A stretch of DNA of 64,000 bases from Pseudomonadota bacterium (lineage in GTDB: Bacteria > Chloroflexota > UBA5177 > JAJPKF01): assembly GCA_021323865.1 (NCBI GenBank), contig JAJPKF010000026.1:61660-125659 (forward strand). The letters run 5' to 3'. The notes beneath the pieces were generated by a model that saw nothing but the letters and a program-made list of their open reading frames with translations, was not told the DNA's origin and did not search any database. Positions 49,366 through 59,393 of the stretch are shown here, one piece after another (the first letter of the stretch is position 1; each line of letters begins with the position of its first letter). A program made the translations under genes and the position numbers.

Positions 49366-50673
49366 ATGGGCATGACCATAACCGAGAAGATCCTGGCGGC
49401 GCATGCCGGCAAGGACGTCGTGCGGCCGGGTGAGATTCACATGGTCAAGGTCGACGTCAACCTGGCCAACGAGCTGTCGGCCGCGCTGGCGATCGACGAG
49501 TTCAAGAAGATTGAGGGCGCGAGCCGCATCAAGGACCCCAAGACGGCGGTCTTCGTACCCGACCATTTCACCCCCAACAAGGACATCACCACGGCCAAGC
49601 TGGTTCAGCGAGTGCGCGAGTTTGCGTTGGACCAAGAGGCCATTTGGTTCGAGATCGGCCGGGCAGGCATCGAGCATTGCGTGTTGCCGCAGAACGGCTT
49701 GGTCGGCCCCGGCGACCTCATCATTGGCGGCGACTCGCATACCACCACCTATGGCGCCCTGGGGGCCTTCGCCACCGGCGTCGGTTCGACCGACGTCGCC
49801 GTGGCCTGGGCCATCGGCGAGACCTGGCTCAAGGTGCCTCCGACCATCAAGTTCGTCTACAAGGGCGCGGTTCGGCCATGGGTGGTGGGCAAGGATGTCA
49901 TCCTCTTCACCATCGGCAAGATCACCGTCGACGGCGCCACCTACAAGGCCATGGAGTTTCACGGCGAGGCCCTGGCCACCATGCCTTTCGCCAGCCGGTT
50001 CAGCATGGCCAATATGTCCATCGAGGCCGGTGCGAAGAACGGCATCTTCCACGTCGACGAGCTCACGCGGGAGTTTCTTGCCGGCGTCCATAAGGAGGGA
50101 TACACCGAGTACCAGAGCGACCCGGATGCGGACTATGATGACGTCATCGAAATCGACGTGAGTGACATCGAGCCGCAGGTCGCCTATCCGAGCCTTCCGG
50201 GCAACGCCCATCCCATCTCTGAAGCGCCCAAGGTGCGCGTTGATCAGGTGGTCATCGGCACCTGTACCAACGGCTGGATCGAGGATATGCGCCAGGCCGC
50301 GGACGTGCTGCGCGGTCAGAAGGTGGCAATGGGCCTTCGCTGCATCATCGTTCCCGGAAGTCAGATCGTCTACAAGCAGGCGCTCAAAGAGGGCCTTATC
50401 GACGTCTTCGCCGAGGCGGACTGCATCGTTTCCACGTCCACCTGCGGGCCTTGCATCGGCGGCCACATGGGCGTCCTTGGCGACGATGAGGTGTGCGTGT
50501 CCACAACCAACCGCAACTTCGTGGGGCGGATGGGCGCACGCAGCGCTCAGATCTATCTGGCCAACCCGGCCGTGGCCGCGGCCTCCGCCGTGGCCGGCGA
50601 ATTGACCGGCCCCGAGTCCATCGTCGGCTCCCGGGCCCCGGTCCCCATTGATCGTGAGCCGGTGGCCGCCTGA
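49366..50673 (+). CDS. leuC: 3-isopropylmalate dehydratase / homoaconitase large subunit (short type)
   Basis: EKILAAHAGKDVVRPGE; GDSHTTTYGALGAFATGVGSTDVA; VIGTCTNGWIEDMRQAADVL; STCGPCIGGHMGVLGDDEVCVSTTNRNFVGRMG. Confidence 0.92.
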   Translation: MGMTITEKILAAHAGKDVVRPGEIHMVKVDVNLANELSAALAIDEFKKIEGASRIKDPKTAVFVPDHFTPNKDITTAKLVQRVREFALDQEAIWFEIGRAGIEHCVLPQNGLVGPGDLIIGGDSHTTTYGALGAFATGVGSTDVAVAWAIGETWLKVPPTIKFVYKGAVRPWVVGKDVILFTIGKITVDGATYKAMEFHGEALATMPFASRFSMANMSIEAGAKNGIFHVDELTREFLAGVHKEGYTEYQSDPDADYDDVIEIDVSDIEPQVAYPSLPGNAHPISEAPKVRVDQVVIGTCTNGWIEDMRQAADVLRGQKVAMGLRCIIVPGSQIVYKQALKEGLIDVFAEADCIVSTSTCGPCIGGHMGVLGDDEVCVSTTNRNFVGRMGARSAQIYLANPAVAAASAVAGELTGPESIVGSRAPVPIDREPVAA

Positions 50674-50697
50674 GCACGCGGAGCAGGAGGAGATCCC

Positions 50698-51201
50698 ATG
50701 AATAAGCTGCGCGGCCGGGTGTGGAAGTACGGTCCGGACATCAACACGGACGTCATCATCCCCGGTCGCTACTGTCACATCACGGAGCCCAAAGAGCTGG
50801 CCAAGTACTGCATGGCCGACCTGGATCCTGAGTTCGTCAACAAGATGTCCCCGGGAGATATCATCGTCGCCGGTGGAAACTTCGGCTGCGGGTCATCCCG
50901 AGAAGTGGCGCCGCTATCGATTAAGGCGACCGGAACGGCCGCGGTGGTGGCGCCCAGCTTCGCCCGGATCTTCTATCGAAACGCCATCAACATCGGCTTT
51001 CCGATCTTCGAGTCGACCGAAGCATACGACCGGATCAACGAGGGGGACGAGGTCGAAATCGACCCGGATGCCGGAGAGATCCGCGACCTGACCACGGGCG
51101 AGACCTTCAAGTCCGGGGCATTTCCGGAGTTCGTGCAGGAAATCATGGCCAAGGGCGGCCTGTCTCGATACGCGGAGGAGCGTCTCGCAGCCGGCGTCTG
51201 A
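50698..51201 (+). CDS. leuD: 3-isopropylmalate dehydratase / homoaconitase small subunit
   Basis: GRVWKYGPDINTDVIIPGRY...GDIIVAGGNFGCGSSREVAPLSIKATGTAAVVAPSFARIFYRNAINIGFPI. Confidence 0.93.
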   Translation: MNKLRGRVWKYGPDINTDVIIPGRYCHITEPKELAKYCMADLDPEFVNKMSPGDIIVAGGNFGCGSSREVAPLSIKATGTAAVVAPSFARIFYRNAINIGFPIFESTEAYDRINEGDEVEIDPDAGEIRDLTTGETFKSGAFPEFVQEIMAKGGLSRYAEERLAAGV

Positions 51202-51307
51202 GCCAACTTCGTAGTCTCGCTTGCCGGCTTAGACTGCGCGCTACCGGTCTGACCGAGTCTGGCTCCGAAGGCGGGGGCACTCAGACCAATGAACTGTCGA
51301 GAAATGG

Positions 51308-51343
51308 CTGAGCGGACGGAGTCGCGGGACCCCGTCCGCTCAG
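51308..51343. terminator. 12-bp stem hairpin between convergent genes
   Basis: CTGAGCGGACGG-N12-CCGTCCGCTCAG; no clear U-tract. Confidence 0.45.
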
Positions 51344-51371
51344 ACCTGTGTGAGGGCTGAGTGTAGGCGAT

Positions 51372-52046
51372 CTACGTTTCGGGTCCGGTCTCCGAGCCCG
51401 CGGCCACGGCAGCCCGGGCGTCGTCGGATCCCACGTTCTGGCTGCTTGACCGCCCTACGCCAAACGCAGGCACGTCGTCCTTGGCGACCGGCTGCCGGCC
51501 CCAATCGGCGCCTTCCGACTCGTCCCGATTGGAGTAGGCGCCGGACCCCGTTTGCGTCGAACTTGCCACGCCCACGGGTGAGGGCTCGGACTTCGGAGCT
51601 TCGATCGTTCCTCGCCAGGCGCCGGACTCGACGCCCTGGCGTTCGATGAACTCCTTGAACCGCTCCAGGTCTCCCTCGATCTGGCGCGACACGAATCCCA
51701 GCGCATCGCCGATCGACTCGATGAACCCAGAGGGAGTGTACTCGAGCTGGAGCGAGACGCGGCAGGACTGGTCGGTGATGCGATGAAAGGTCACCACGCC
51801 GGCATTTTCGGCGCCCCGCTCATTGGTCCATGCGATCCGCTCATCCGGGATCTGCTCGGTGATGACGGCGTCCCACTCTTCGGTGCTTCCGTAGAGGTTG
51901 GCACGCCAGCGCAGGCGTCGCCCATCCAGCTGTTGCACGTGCTCGACGCCCTGCATGAAGCGCGGAAACGACTCGAACTGCGTCCATTGGTTGTAGGCGG
52001 TGCGAACCGGTACGTTCACCTCGATCGATTTCTGCACGAATGCCAT
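51372..52046 (-). CDS. SRPBCC (polyketide cyclase/dehydrase-like) protein
   Basis: KSIEVNVPVRTAYNQWTQFESFPRFMQGVEHVQQLDGRRLRWRANLYGSTEEWDAVITEQIPDERIAW. Confidence 0.9.
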   Translation of the reverse strand: MAFVQKSIEVNVPVRTAYNQWTQFESFPRFMQGVEHVQQLDGRRLRWRANLYGSTEEWDAVITEQIPDERIAWTNERGAENAGVVTFHRITDQSCRVSLQLEYTPSGFIESIGDALGFVSRQIEGDLERFKEFIERQGVESGAWRGTIEAPKSEPSPVGVASSTQTGSGAYSNRDESEGADWGRQPVAKDDVPAFGVGRSSSQNVGSDDARAAVAAGSETGPET

Positions 52047-52216
52047 GAGAAACCTCTCCTTGACTCGAATGGAGTCAACAGAGCGCCTGCAAGGCCTATG
52101 CCACCGGGGTTGAGCCGACGGCCGGCGGCAACCAGCCGAGTGCTAGCCCGTTCGGGCGAAACCGAGATTCGCATGTCCGTTTGGCGCCGTTTCTTCAACC
52201 AGAAACGCGGATACAT

Positions 52217-52756
52217 ATGGCACGAATACTCGTCGTTCGACTCATATGGACGCTGGTGGGCCTCGGCCTCGTCGCGTCTGTCCCGCCAAGCCTGGCGGCG
52301 GCTCGGACCTCCCAATCCGCGGCTCACCTCTCCGGCAAGAAGGTCAGGAAGCTACGGAAGGAGCTCTTGCACCTCATCAATGCGGGTCGGGCGCAGCGGG
52401 GAATCCCGAAGCTGACGCTGAGCAGAAAGGAGTCGTCGTGCGCCGCCGCCCACTCGCGCGCGATGGCGGCCCAGGGTAGCATCTTTCACGGGATCCCAGG
52501 AGATATCTGCATCGCCTTCGCGGTGGCGGGAGAGAACATTGGCGAGGCTTCAGGGACCCCGCTGGCGGCCGTGCGGTACATCAATCATGAGATGTGGGCC
52601 GAGGGCCCCTGTCCCCGTGCGTGCCCTGCCGGCAGCGCCCTTTGGATGCTGCACGGGCACTACCTGAATCTGACCAACGGCGCGTTCCATCGCGTCGGCC
52701 TAGGGTTTGCCATTGCCTCCGGCGTCACCTGGCTGACGGAGGTATTCACCAACTAG
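52217..52756 (+). CDS. Secreted CAP (SCP/PR1-like) domain protein
   Basis: Signal peptide; LRKELLHLINAGRAQRGIPKLTLSRKESSCAAAHSRAMAAQGSIFHG...AGENIGEASG. Confidence 0.82.
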   Translation: MARILVVRLIWTLVGLGLVASVPPSLAAARTSQSAAHLSGKKVRKLRKELLHLINAGRAQRGIPKLTLSRKESSCAAAHSRAMAAQGSIFHGIPGDICIAFAVAGENIGEASGTPLAAVRYINHEMWAEGPCPRACPAGSALWMLHGHYLNLTNGAFHRVGLGFAIASGVTWLTEVFTN

Positions 52757-52774
52757 CCGGCGCTCCGGCTGCCC

Positions 52775-53368
52775 TCACCAGTGCTCGTAGTGCAGCACCT
52801 CGCCGAGCGGCCGCCGTCCACGCTTGAGTGACGGTGATTTCACATCCGTGTCCCCGTGTCCCAGGAGCGCGATGCCGATGGGGTGGAAGTGCTCGGGTAT
52901 CCCCAGGAGCGATCGCAGCCCGTCCTTGTCCCAAACGCCCACGAAGGCCCCCGCCAGCCCCTGATCCACCGCCGCCAAGAGAATCAGCATCAGGGCACAC
53001 CCGGCATCGGTGTGCCAGTAGGGTGTCGGCCACTCCGGTTGCTCGCCGTCGTCTCCCGCCTTGTCCGGCTCCCGGTAGCGATCCTTGTAGATCTTCTCGC
53101 TGGTGCAGATGACGATCTGAGCGGGCGCCTCCGAGATGAACGGATGCATGGGCGCGAGGGTGCTGCTTGTGTACTGCTCCTCCCCCGCGATTTGCGCCAC
53201 CTCCTGCCGGCACGCCTCGTCAGTTACCAGGACGAAGGAGACTCCCTGGCTGAAACCGGCACTGGGGGGCGTGCTGCGCGAGAGAGATGATGTGCTCAAT
53301 GGTGGCGATCGGAACGGGCTCGGGCGTGAAGTGTCGAACCATACGCCGCGCGAGGACAACCTGCTCAA
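52775..53368 (-). CDS. Nitroreductase-family protein
   Basis: SAGFSQGVSFVLVTDEACRQEVAQIAGEEQY...DAGCALMLILLAAVDQGLAGAFVGVWDKDGLRSLLGIPEHFHPIGIALLGHG. Confidence 0.82.
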   Translation of the reverse strand: MSRLSSRGVWFDTSRPSPFRSPPLSTSSLSRSTPPSAGFSQGVSFVLVTDEACRQEVAQIAGEEQYTSSTLAPMHPFISEAPAQIVICTSEKIYKDRYREPDKAGDDGEQPEWPTPYWHTDAGCALMLILLAAVDQGLAGAFVGVWDKDGLRSLLGIPEHFHPIGIALLGHGDTDVKSPSLKRGRRPLGEVLHYEHW

Positions 53369-53411
53369 ACTCCACTGGCTCTACCTCCGATGCGAACGGG
53401 AATTCGGCGGA

Positions 53412-55322
53412 TTAGAAGTGATTGCCGGCGCTGAGAGTGGCGAAGAGGAAGACTGTTGGGGCCGTGTAGTCGTCGGCCGGCTCCACGCTTGGCCAGTCAG
53501 CCACGTTATCGACATAACGAACGCCGCGGGCGTCAAACGGTCGATAGCGGTCGCCGCCGCGTGGAGGACACCGGCGCATGCCCTGCTGCAGACCCAGGCC
53601 CTGGAACGCAGCAACGGCATTGGGTCCGTCGACCGTGGCGCCCCAGTCGATGGGTCGCCGGCCATCAAGGGAGCCCGACAGGTTGGCCACCTGATGCTGC
53701 ATGCAGTCGGGGAACCGGGAACCGGCTCCCACGATGAAGGCGGACCCCCATGCGTTCAGACCGAGCGCCCAATTGAGCTGATTCAGTCCGAACCCGGCAA
53801 ATCGGGAGCTGCCCGTCAGACGGTGGTAGAGCAGCGCCTCCACGGCATAGCCGAGCGCATGAGGAGTCAGGTCTTCCTGACTGTTGTATGCGAGACCGAA
53901 ACGGAAGGGGTCCGATCGCGATTGCCGGCGGCCGGCCGCCAGCAGACGGGCGAGATCCTGGACGAGCGCCGGTCGCCCCACTCGCAAGCCGGAATCGTGC
54001 CGCGGCAGCGCGGAGGCCAGCTCAGCATCGGCGAGCCCGCTGACGTCGTACAGATTGAGGGAATCGGAGCCGTCGTTCGGACCCGAGATGTAGTCCTTGG
54101 CCCAGCGGGCGGCCAGACGGAGATATCGTCGCCGCTCCATACCCTGCGACCCCTTGGCGCCATAGGCGCGTGCCATCTCAGTGGCGCCCAGCTGCAGGTC
54201 GTCCTTCCAGGTGCTTTCGGGATAGTAGTCATGTGGGCTGGTGGTGAGCAGCTGCCGAACATGTGCGGTCCGAGCCAGAGCGAAGACGTGCCGGCCCGAC
54301 CTCAGGCAGCGGCGGGCCAGTGACGGCGAATTGCGCCGGAAGACCTGCGCGCACAAACCGAAGTCGGCGGCCAGGCGACCGGCGAGGTTGGGGCTGAGGC
54401 GGGAGCCGGGTGGACCGGCACGAAACACGGGCCGGTACTTGACGTAGTACCAGGAGGAGCCGCCCGCGGCCCGCATATGGTCGTCGTGCTGAGGGAGCCG
54501 CCACAGATCGTGGTCGCCGTGGATGCGGGCATTGCCGTCGCCGATGCCGACCTGATAGTACAGCGTTCGGTGCCGGTCGTCCCACATCTTCATCAGCCAG
54601 GCCAGACCAAATCGAGCCTCATCCCGGAAGTCGATCGCCGAGGACGACAGCAGGCGAGGATAGTCGCGAACGGCCAGAAGCATCAGGGCCACCGTATAGC
54701 TGGCCGTCTGCACGAACTTGAGATAGTCACCGGCGTCGAACCAGCCGCCCTCGGCATTCACCCTCGTCCCCAGGGGATGGAGCGTTCCCTGAAGGACGTC
54801 GTTGACGTCATATGTCGGCGGTCGGTACGTGCGCGCGACACGGTCGAGCAGATGCGATGGCCGCCGGCCGAGCACGTCGTGGAACACATGTCGTCCGTCC
54901 CGTTGAGCCCGATAGAAGAACAACGCGTGCGCGAGCAGTGGACGGTAGAGCGCCCGGGCAGAGCCGACCGGGAATGCCGGCGAGCGGGCACCCGTCGACA
55001 GCACGACGCGGTATCGGCCAGGGGCTCGGACCCGGTCGAATTGAACCTCATACGCATACCGAAACGCCCTGCTCCACGCCGGCAGGGCGACGAGGCCGCG
55101 TGTGCGATACACGGTTCGTCCCGAGGCATTGACCACGCGGGCCGAGGCACGATTCAAGGGCGCCGCCGACAGGACCACGGCCCACTTGCGCCAGCGCGTC
55201 ACGTAGCCGGCGCCGTTGATCCGAATGACGGTGTGGGTCCGCGCCGCGGCGGCGCCGTGGACGCGAGCCGGGAGCACAAAGGCGGCGAGCAAAAGGACGG
55301 CGGCAGCCGAGGCGGATCTCAT
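53412..55322 (-). CDS. Secreted glycoside hydrolase family 9 (endoglucanase-like) with N-terminal Ig-like domain
   Basis: Signal peptide; GGWFDAGDYLKFVQTASYTVALMLLAVRDYP; ALGLNAWGSAFIVGAGSRFPDCMQHQVANLSGSLDGRRPIDWGATVDGPN. ATG overlaps the upstream menE stop (ATGA). Confidence 0.88.
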   Translation of the reverse strand: MRSASAAAVLLLAAFVLPARVHGAAAARTHTVIRINGAGYVTRWRKWAVVLSAAPLNRASARVVNASGRTVYRTRGLVALPAWSRAFRYAYEVQFDRVRAPGRYRVVLSTGARSPAFPVGSARALYRPLLAHALFFYRAQRDGRHVFHDVLGRRPSHLLDRVARTYRPPTYDVNDVLQGTLHPLGTRVNAEGGWFDAGDYLKFVQTASYTVALMLLAVRDYPRLLSSSAIDFRDEARFGLAWLMKMWDDRHRTLYYQVGIGDGNARIHGDHDLWRLPQHDDHMRAAGGSSWYYVKYRPVFRAGPPGSRLSPNLAGRLAADFGLCAQVFRRNSPSLARRCLRSGRHVFALARTAHVRQLLTTSPHDYYPESTWKDDLQLGATEMARAYGAKGSQGMERRRYLRLAARWAKDYISGPNDGSDSLNLYDVSGLADAELASALPRHDSGLRVGRPALVQDLARLLAAGRRQSRSDPFRFGLAYNSQEDLTPHALGYAVEALLYHRLTGSSRFAGFGLNQLNWALGLNAWGSAFIVGAGSRFPDCMQHQVANLSGSLDGRRPIDWGATVDGPNAVAAFQGLGLQQGMRRCPPRGGDRYRPFDARGVRYVDNVADWPSVEPADDYTAPTVFLFATLSAGNHF

Positions 55323-56821
55323 GGGCTGGTCTCCCTGGCTCCATTCTCGCCGCCTTCAAACCGCCGCCGAAGCTCCGTCCGCAGCACCTTGCCGGAGGCG
55401 CTGAGGGGCAGCTCCTCGAGGATGTGCACCCGTTTGGGGACCTTGAAGGCGGGCAGCCTGCTGCGGCAGAACGCCAGGATGGCCTCGTCGGTGGTGTCTC
55501 CGGTTGGTTCGACGGCCGCGGCCACGATCTGTCCCCAGCGCGAATCGGCCAGTGGGAACACGGCGGCTCGCCGCACTCCGGGGTGCTGCACCAGAATCGC
55601 CTCCACCTCGCTGGGCGCCACGTTCTCTCCACCGGTCACGATCAGGTCGACGCGGCGGTCGAGGACGGTCAGGAACCCCTCTTCGTCGCGAACACCGAGG
55701 TCGCCCGTGGACAGCCAGCCTCCGGTGCGTTCCAGGCCCGTTTCGGGCGAGAACCTGGCCGGCGAGAGACATGGCCCACCGACGAGGATCTCGCCGATCT
55801 CGCCCGGCCTCGCCTGTTCGGAGGCAGTCTTGATGGCCACCCGGGCCCCGAGCAGCGGCCGGCCCGCCGATGCCGGTCTCGACCGTACCTCAGCCGGACG
55901 CAGCGTGGTCACCTGGGACGCCGTTTCCGTCATCCCGTAGGTCGGCGCGACTGGAATACCGGCGTCCATACATGCCTCCATCAACGAGGCCGGAATCGGT
56001 CCCCCACCGAGGAGCACGCAGCGGAGACTGTGCGGAAAGGGGCGATGGCAGCGCAGCTCGAGCATCCGGTCCAGCATCGTGCTCACCAGCGAAACCAGGG
56101 TAATGTGCCCTCGGTCGATCTCCGCATTCACTGCTTCCGGATCGAACCGCCCATGCAGTGTGACCGGCACCCCGGAGAGGACTCCTCGGATCAGGATGGA
56201 AAGGCCGCCCACATGGAAGAGCGGCAGGCAGTCGAGCCAGCGATCGGCGGCGGAAGCGCCCAGATTCAGGGCCGACCCCATGGCGTTCCACCAGGTGTTC
56301 CCATAGGTGAGCACCACCACCTTGCTCGTTCCTGTGGTGCCCGAGGTGGGCATGATGAACTGCGGCTCGTCCAGGGGTGTTTCCGCCGGCCAGGACGGCA
56401 GACCGCCGCCCCCTCCCCGCAGCCGCGCCAGGCGCAGCTCCGCCGTGATGTCGATCCCCTCGCCGGACGAGAGAGACGCCGCAGAGGCGTCCGAGTGCTC
56501 ATGAAGGAGGTGCGTGGCGGCGGCCGACATGAGCAGCCGCTGCTGATCTTGGGGACGCAGCCGGCTGTTGAGCGGCATGAGCACGGCGCCGACCCGGCCG
56601 ATGGCATGGATACACGCCACGAGGTCGACAGTCGGGCGGGCCAGAACCGCAATTCTGTCTCTTGGTTTGATTCCCGCCGCCCGCAGTGCCGCCGCGATCT
56701 CGTCGGTCCGGCCATCGAGCTGGCCAAAGCTCAGCTCCTGGGACCCGCTGACGATGGCCGGCCGTTGAGGTACGGCCCTGGCCCGATCCCGCAGCCAGTC
56801 GGGGGGACGAGCGCCGCTCAT
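55319..56821 (-). CDS. menE: o-Succinylbenzoate-CoA ligase (AMP-forming)
   Basis: MPTSGTTGTSKVVVLTYGNTWWNA; TYGMTETASQVTTLRP; GWLSTGDLGVRDEEGFLTVLDRRVDLIVTGGENVAPSEVEAIL; in men operon. Confidence 0.92.
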   Translation of the reverse strand: MSGARPPDWLRDRARAVPQRPAIVSGSQELSFGQLDGRTDEIAAALRAAGIKPRDRIAVLARPTVDLVACIHAIGRVGAVLMPLNSRLRPQDQQRLLMSAAATHLLHEHSDASAASLSSGEGIDITAELRLARLRGGGGGLPSWPAETPLDEPQFIMPTSGTTGTSKVVVLTYGNTWWNAMGSALNLGASAADRWLDCLPLFHVGGLSILIRGVLSGVPVTLHGRFDPEAVNAEIDRGHITLVSLVSTMLDRMLELRCHRPFPHSLRCVLLGGGPIPASLMEACMDAGIPVAPTYGMTETASQVTTLRPAEVRSRPASAGRPLLGARVAIKTASEQARPGEIGEILVGGPCLSPARFSPETGLERTGGWLSTGDLGVRDEEGFLTVLDRRVDLIVTGGENVAPSEVEAILVQHPGVRRAAVFPLADSRWGQIVAAAVEPTGDTTDEAILAFCRSRLPAFKVPKRVHILEELPLSASGKVLRTELRRRFEGGENGARETSP

Positions 56822-57720
56822 ATGAGGATGGCGGCCGCCAGAATGATGCCGAACGCCAGGTGCAGCCGCGCCGTCCCCCGAAGGGCGGCGTTCAATGGCG
56901 GTCCCTCCTCGGTGCGAGCGACGACCGAGATCAGCCGGACGCTGAGCGGAAGAGTGAGCAGCGGCAGCCAGACAATCCACCAGCGGATTCCGCCGGTGAG
57001 GGCCAGACAGAAGGGAAACACGTAGGGACCAAGCAGCAGGACGTCGTACAGGACTCGCGCGCCCCTTCTGCCCAGGCGCACGGCCAGCGTGCGCTTCCCG
57101 GCTCGACGGTCCGTGTCGATGTCACGAATGTTGTTCACCACCAGGATTGCGGTGACCAGAAGCGCTACGGGGAGGGACGCCAGCAGCGCATCGAGGTGGG
57201 CGTGACCCGTCTGCAGATAGTCCGTGCCCATGACCGCGACCGGTCCGAAGAAGACAAAGCAGGTGATCTCCCCCAGCCCCCGATATCCAAGGGGAACGGG
57301 GCCCGCGGTATAGGCCAGCCCGGCAGCAATCGAGGCCAGCCCGATGAGCAGGATGGGAAGCCCACCCACCACCATGAGGTAGGCGCCGATGGCCGCGGCC
57401 GCCGCGAAGGTGGCCAGGGCGGCGAGAAGCACCGTCGAGGGTCTGGCTGCGCCGCTCGCGGCGATCCGCGGCGGGCCGATGCGCTGCGCCGTGTCGGCGC
57501 CTTTGGCGAAGTCGTAGTAGTCGTTGGCCAGGTTGGTGCCGACCTGGATGAGAACGGCGGCGGCCAGCGTTGCCGCCAGGATCAACGGGTGAAGGGAGTG
57601 ATGGCGCGCCGCCACGGCCGAGCCGACGATGACCGGGGTGAGGGCGGCCGGCAGCGTCGGCACGCGAATCCCATGCACCCATGCCGATCGACGGCTCGAT
57701 GCCGTGGCGGGGAGATTCAC
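56818..57720 (-). CDS. menA: 1,4-Dihydroxy-2-naphthoate polyprenyltransferase
   Basis: UbiA family; QVGTNLANDYYDFAKGADT; VNNIRDIDTDRRAGKRTLAVRLG. Confidence 0.94.
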   Translation of the reverse strand: MNLPATASSRRSAWVHGIRVPTLPAALTPVIVGSAVAARHHSLHPLILAATLAAAVLIQVGTNLANDYYDFAKGADTAQRIGPPRIAASGAARPSTVLLAALATFAAAAAIGAYLMVVGGLPILLIGLASIAAGLAYTAGPVPLGYRGLGEITCFVFFGPVAVMGTDYLQTGHAHLDALLASLPVALLVTAILVVNNIRDIDTDRRAGKRTLAVRLGRRGARVLYDVLLLGPYVFPFCLALTGGIRWWIVWLPLLTLPLSVRLISVVARTEEGPPLNAALRGTARLHLAFGIILAAAILI

Positions 57721-57751
57721 GTCAGGCCGCGGCTCCGGAATGCGCCTGTGG

Positions 57752-58573
57752 CTACGGCAATCTCTTGAATTTGTCGAAGTTCGGCTTCCGCTTCTCCAGG
57801 AACGCCTGCTTGCCCTCCTTGGCCTCGTCGGTCATGTAGAACAGCATGGTGGCGTTGCCGGCCAGCTCCTGAATCCCGGCGAGCCCATCGGTGTCCGCAT
57901 TGAACGCCGACTTGAGAAAGCGGATGGCCATCGGGCTCTTCTCCAAGATTTCTCGCGCCCACTGGACCGTCTCCTCCTCCAGTCGCTCGAGCGGCACAAC
58001 CGCGTTGACCAGGCCCATGTCGAGGGCCTGCTGCGCGGTGTATTGGCGGCAGAGGTACCAGATCTCGCGCGCTCGCTTGTGGCCGACAACCCGGGCCATG
58101 TAGGTGGCGCCCCAGCCGGCATCAAAGCTGCCCACACGCGGGCCCGTCTGCCCGAAGCGGCCGTTCTCGGCGGCGATGGTGAGGTCGCAGAGGAGCGCCA
58201 GCACGTGGCCGCCCCCGATGGCATATCCGGCGACCATGGCGATGACCGGCTTCGGCAGGTACTTGATGGACTTCTGCAGGTCGAGGGCGTTCAGTCGTGG
58301 GACCCCCTCGTCGTCCACGTAGCCGCCCTCGCCGCGCACCCGCTGATCGCCTCCCGAGCAAAAGGCATCCGGCCCCGCTCCGGTCAGGATGACCACCCCG
58401 ACGTCAGGGTCATCCCGGGCCGCCGCGAACGCCTCGATCAGCTCCGATAGCGTGCGCGGCCGGAAGGCATTGCGGACCTCGGGTCGGTTGATGGTGATCT
58501 TGGCGATCCCCTCGCCGACCTCATAGCGAATGTCGGTAAATTCACGCGTTGACTGCCATGCCGGAAGAGACAT
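57752..58573 (-). CDS. menB: 1,4-Dihydroxy-2-naphthoyl-CoA synthase
   Basis: [91 protein letters not shown]. Confidence 0.96.
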   Translation of the reverse strand: MSLPAWQSTREFTDIRYEVGEGIAKITINRPEVRNAFRPRTLSELIEAFAAARDDPDVGVVILTGAGPDAFCSGGDQRVRGEGGYVDDEGVPRLNALDLQKSIKYLPKPVIAMVAGYAIGGGHVLALLCDLTIAAENGRFGQTGPRVGSFDAGWGATYMARVVGHKRAREIWYLCRQYTAQQALDMGLVNAVVPLERLEEETVQWAREILEKSPMAIRFLKSAFNADTDGLAGIQELAGNATMLFYMTDEAKEGKQAFLEKRKPNFDKFKRLP

Positions 58574-59387
58574 CCATCCTCCTTTCGTTGTTCGACGCCC
58601 GTCGGCGCAAGAACTCCAAGACCAGTCGGGAGAAGGCGCGGGGCTGCTCCAGGTGAATGGTGTGACCCGCTCCGGAAACCACCCGCACCTCTGCATCGGG
58701 AATCATGCCGCCCATCCGCTCCGCCAAGGCGCGGTACTTCCGGTCGGCCGCTCCCGCCATGACCAGACTCGGACAGCGGAGTTTCCCCAGCTCGGCCCAC
58801 AAGGCGGGCTGCCGGCCCTGGCTCAGCTCCCGCAGCGCCCACTGAGCACCCGAGGCGGTCGTGGAGGCCCGGATACGCCGCTGCTCCGCGCGGGCAGCGG
58901 CGTTCAGGTTCTCGTGCGAGCCGAAGATGGGCTGCTGCTCCCAGGCGGCCACGAACGCTTGCATACCCACTTCCTCGATCCGGGAGGCCCATTCCGCATC
59001 CGCCGCCCGGCGGTCTCGCCGTTCGGCAGCGTCGACGATGCCCGGTGATGCACTCTCGCAAACCAGCTCCGTCACCGCATCGGGACGAGACAGCGCCAGA
59101 CACAGGGCGATGCGCCCCCCCAGCGAGTATCCGAGGACGGCGTACTCAGAGAGCTGCAGCCGGGCCAGGGTCGCCTCGATGTCGTCGATCAGGGCCGACA
59201 TCGGATAGGGCAGGGGCGGCGGCGCGCTCCGGCCGTGGCCGGGCAGGTCCATGAGCACGCATGTGCGTTCGGAGGTCAGTGACTGCAGGCAGGGCGCCCA
59301 GCTCTCGCCGCTGCCCAGAAACCCGTGGAGAAGCAGGAGCGGTGGCCCCGAGCCGGCAATGCGCACGTGCAGGCGTTGACCATCCAT
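58542..59387 (-). CDS. menH: Alpha/beta hydrolase, probable 2-succinyl-6-hydroxy-2,4-cyclohexadiene-1-carboxylate synthase
   Basis: [60 protein letters not shown]; position between menD and menB. Confidence 0.87.
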   Translation of the reverse strand: MDGQRLHVRIAGSGPPLLLLHGFLGSGESWAPCLQSLTSERTCVLMDLPGHGRSAPPPLPYPMSALIDDIEATLARLQLSEYAVLGYSLGGRIALCLALSRPDAVTELVCESASPGIVDAAERRDRRAADAEWASRIEEVGMQAFVAAWEQQPIFGSHENLNAAARAEQRRIRASTTASGAQWALRELSQGRQPALWAELGKLRCPSLVMAGAADRKYRALAERMGGMIPDAEVRVVSGAGHTIHLEQPRAFSRLVLEFLRRRASNNERRMDVSSGMAVNA

Positions 59388-59393
59388 ATCCGG

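Noticed and set aside
47898-49412. 504-aa minus-strand ORF
   Set aside because: Antisense to the LeuA-like synthase, no domain.
49015-50778. 587-aa minus-strand ORF
   Set aside because: Antisense to leuC/leuD coding sequence; shadow ORF.
53136-54323. 395-aa plus-strand ORF
   Set aside because: Antisense to the nitroreductase and GH9 genes, no domain.
55424-57025. 533-aa plus-strand ORF
   Set aside because: Antisense to menE, no domain.
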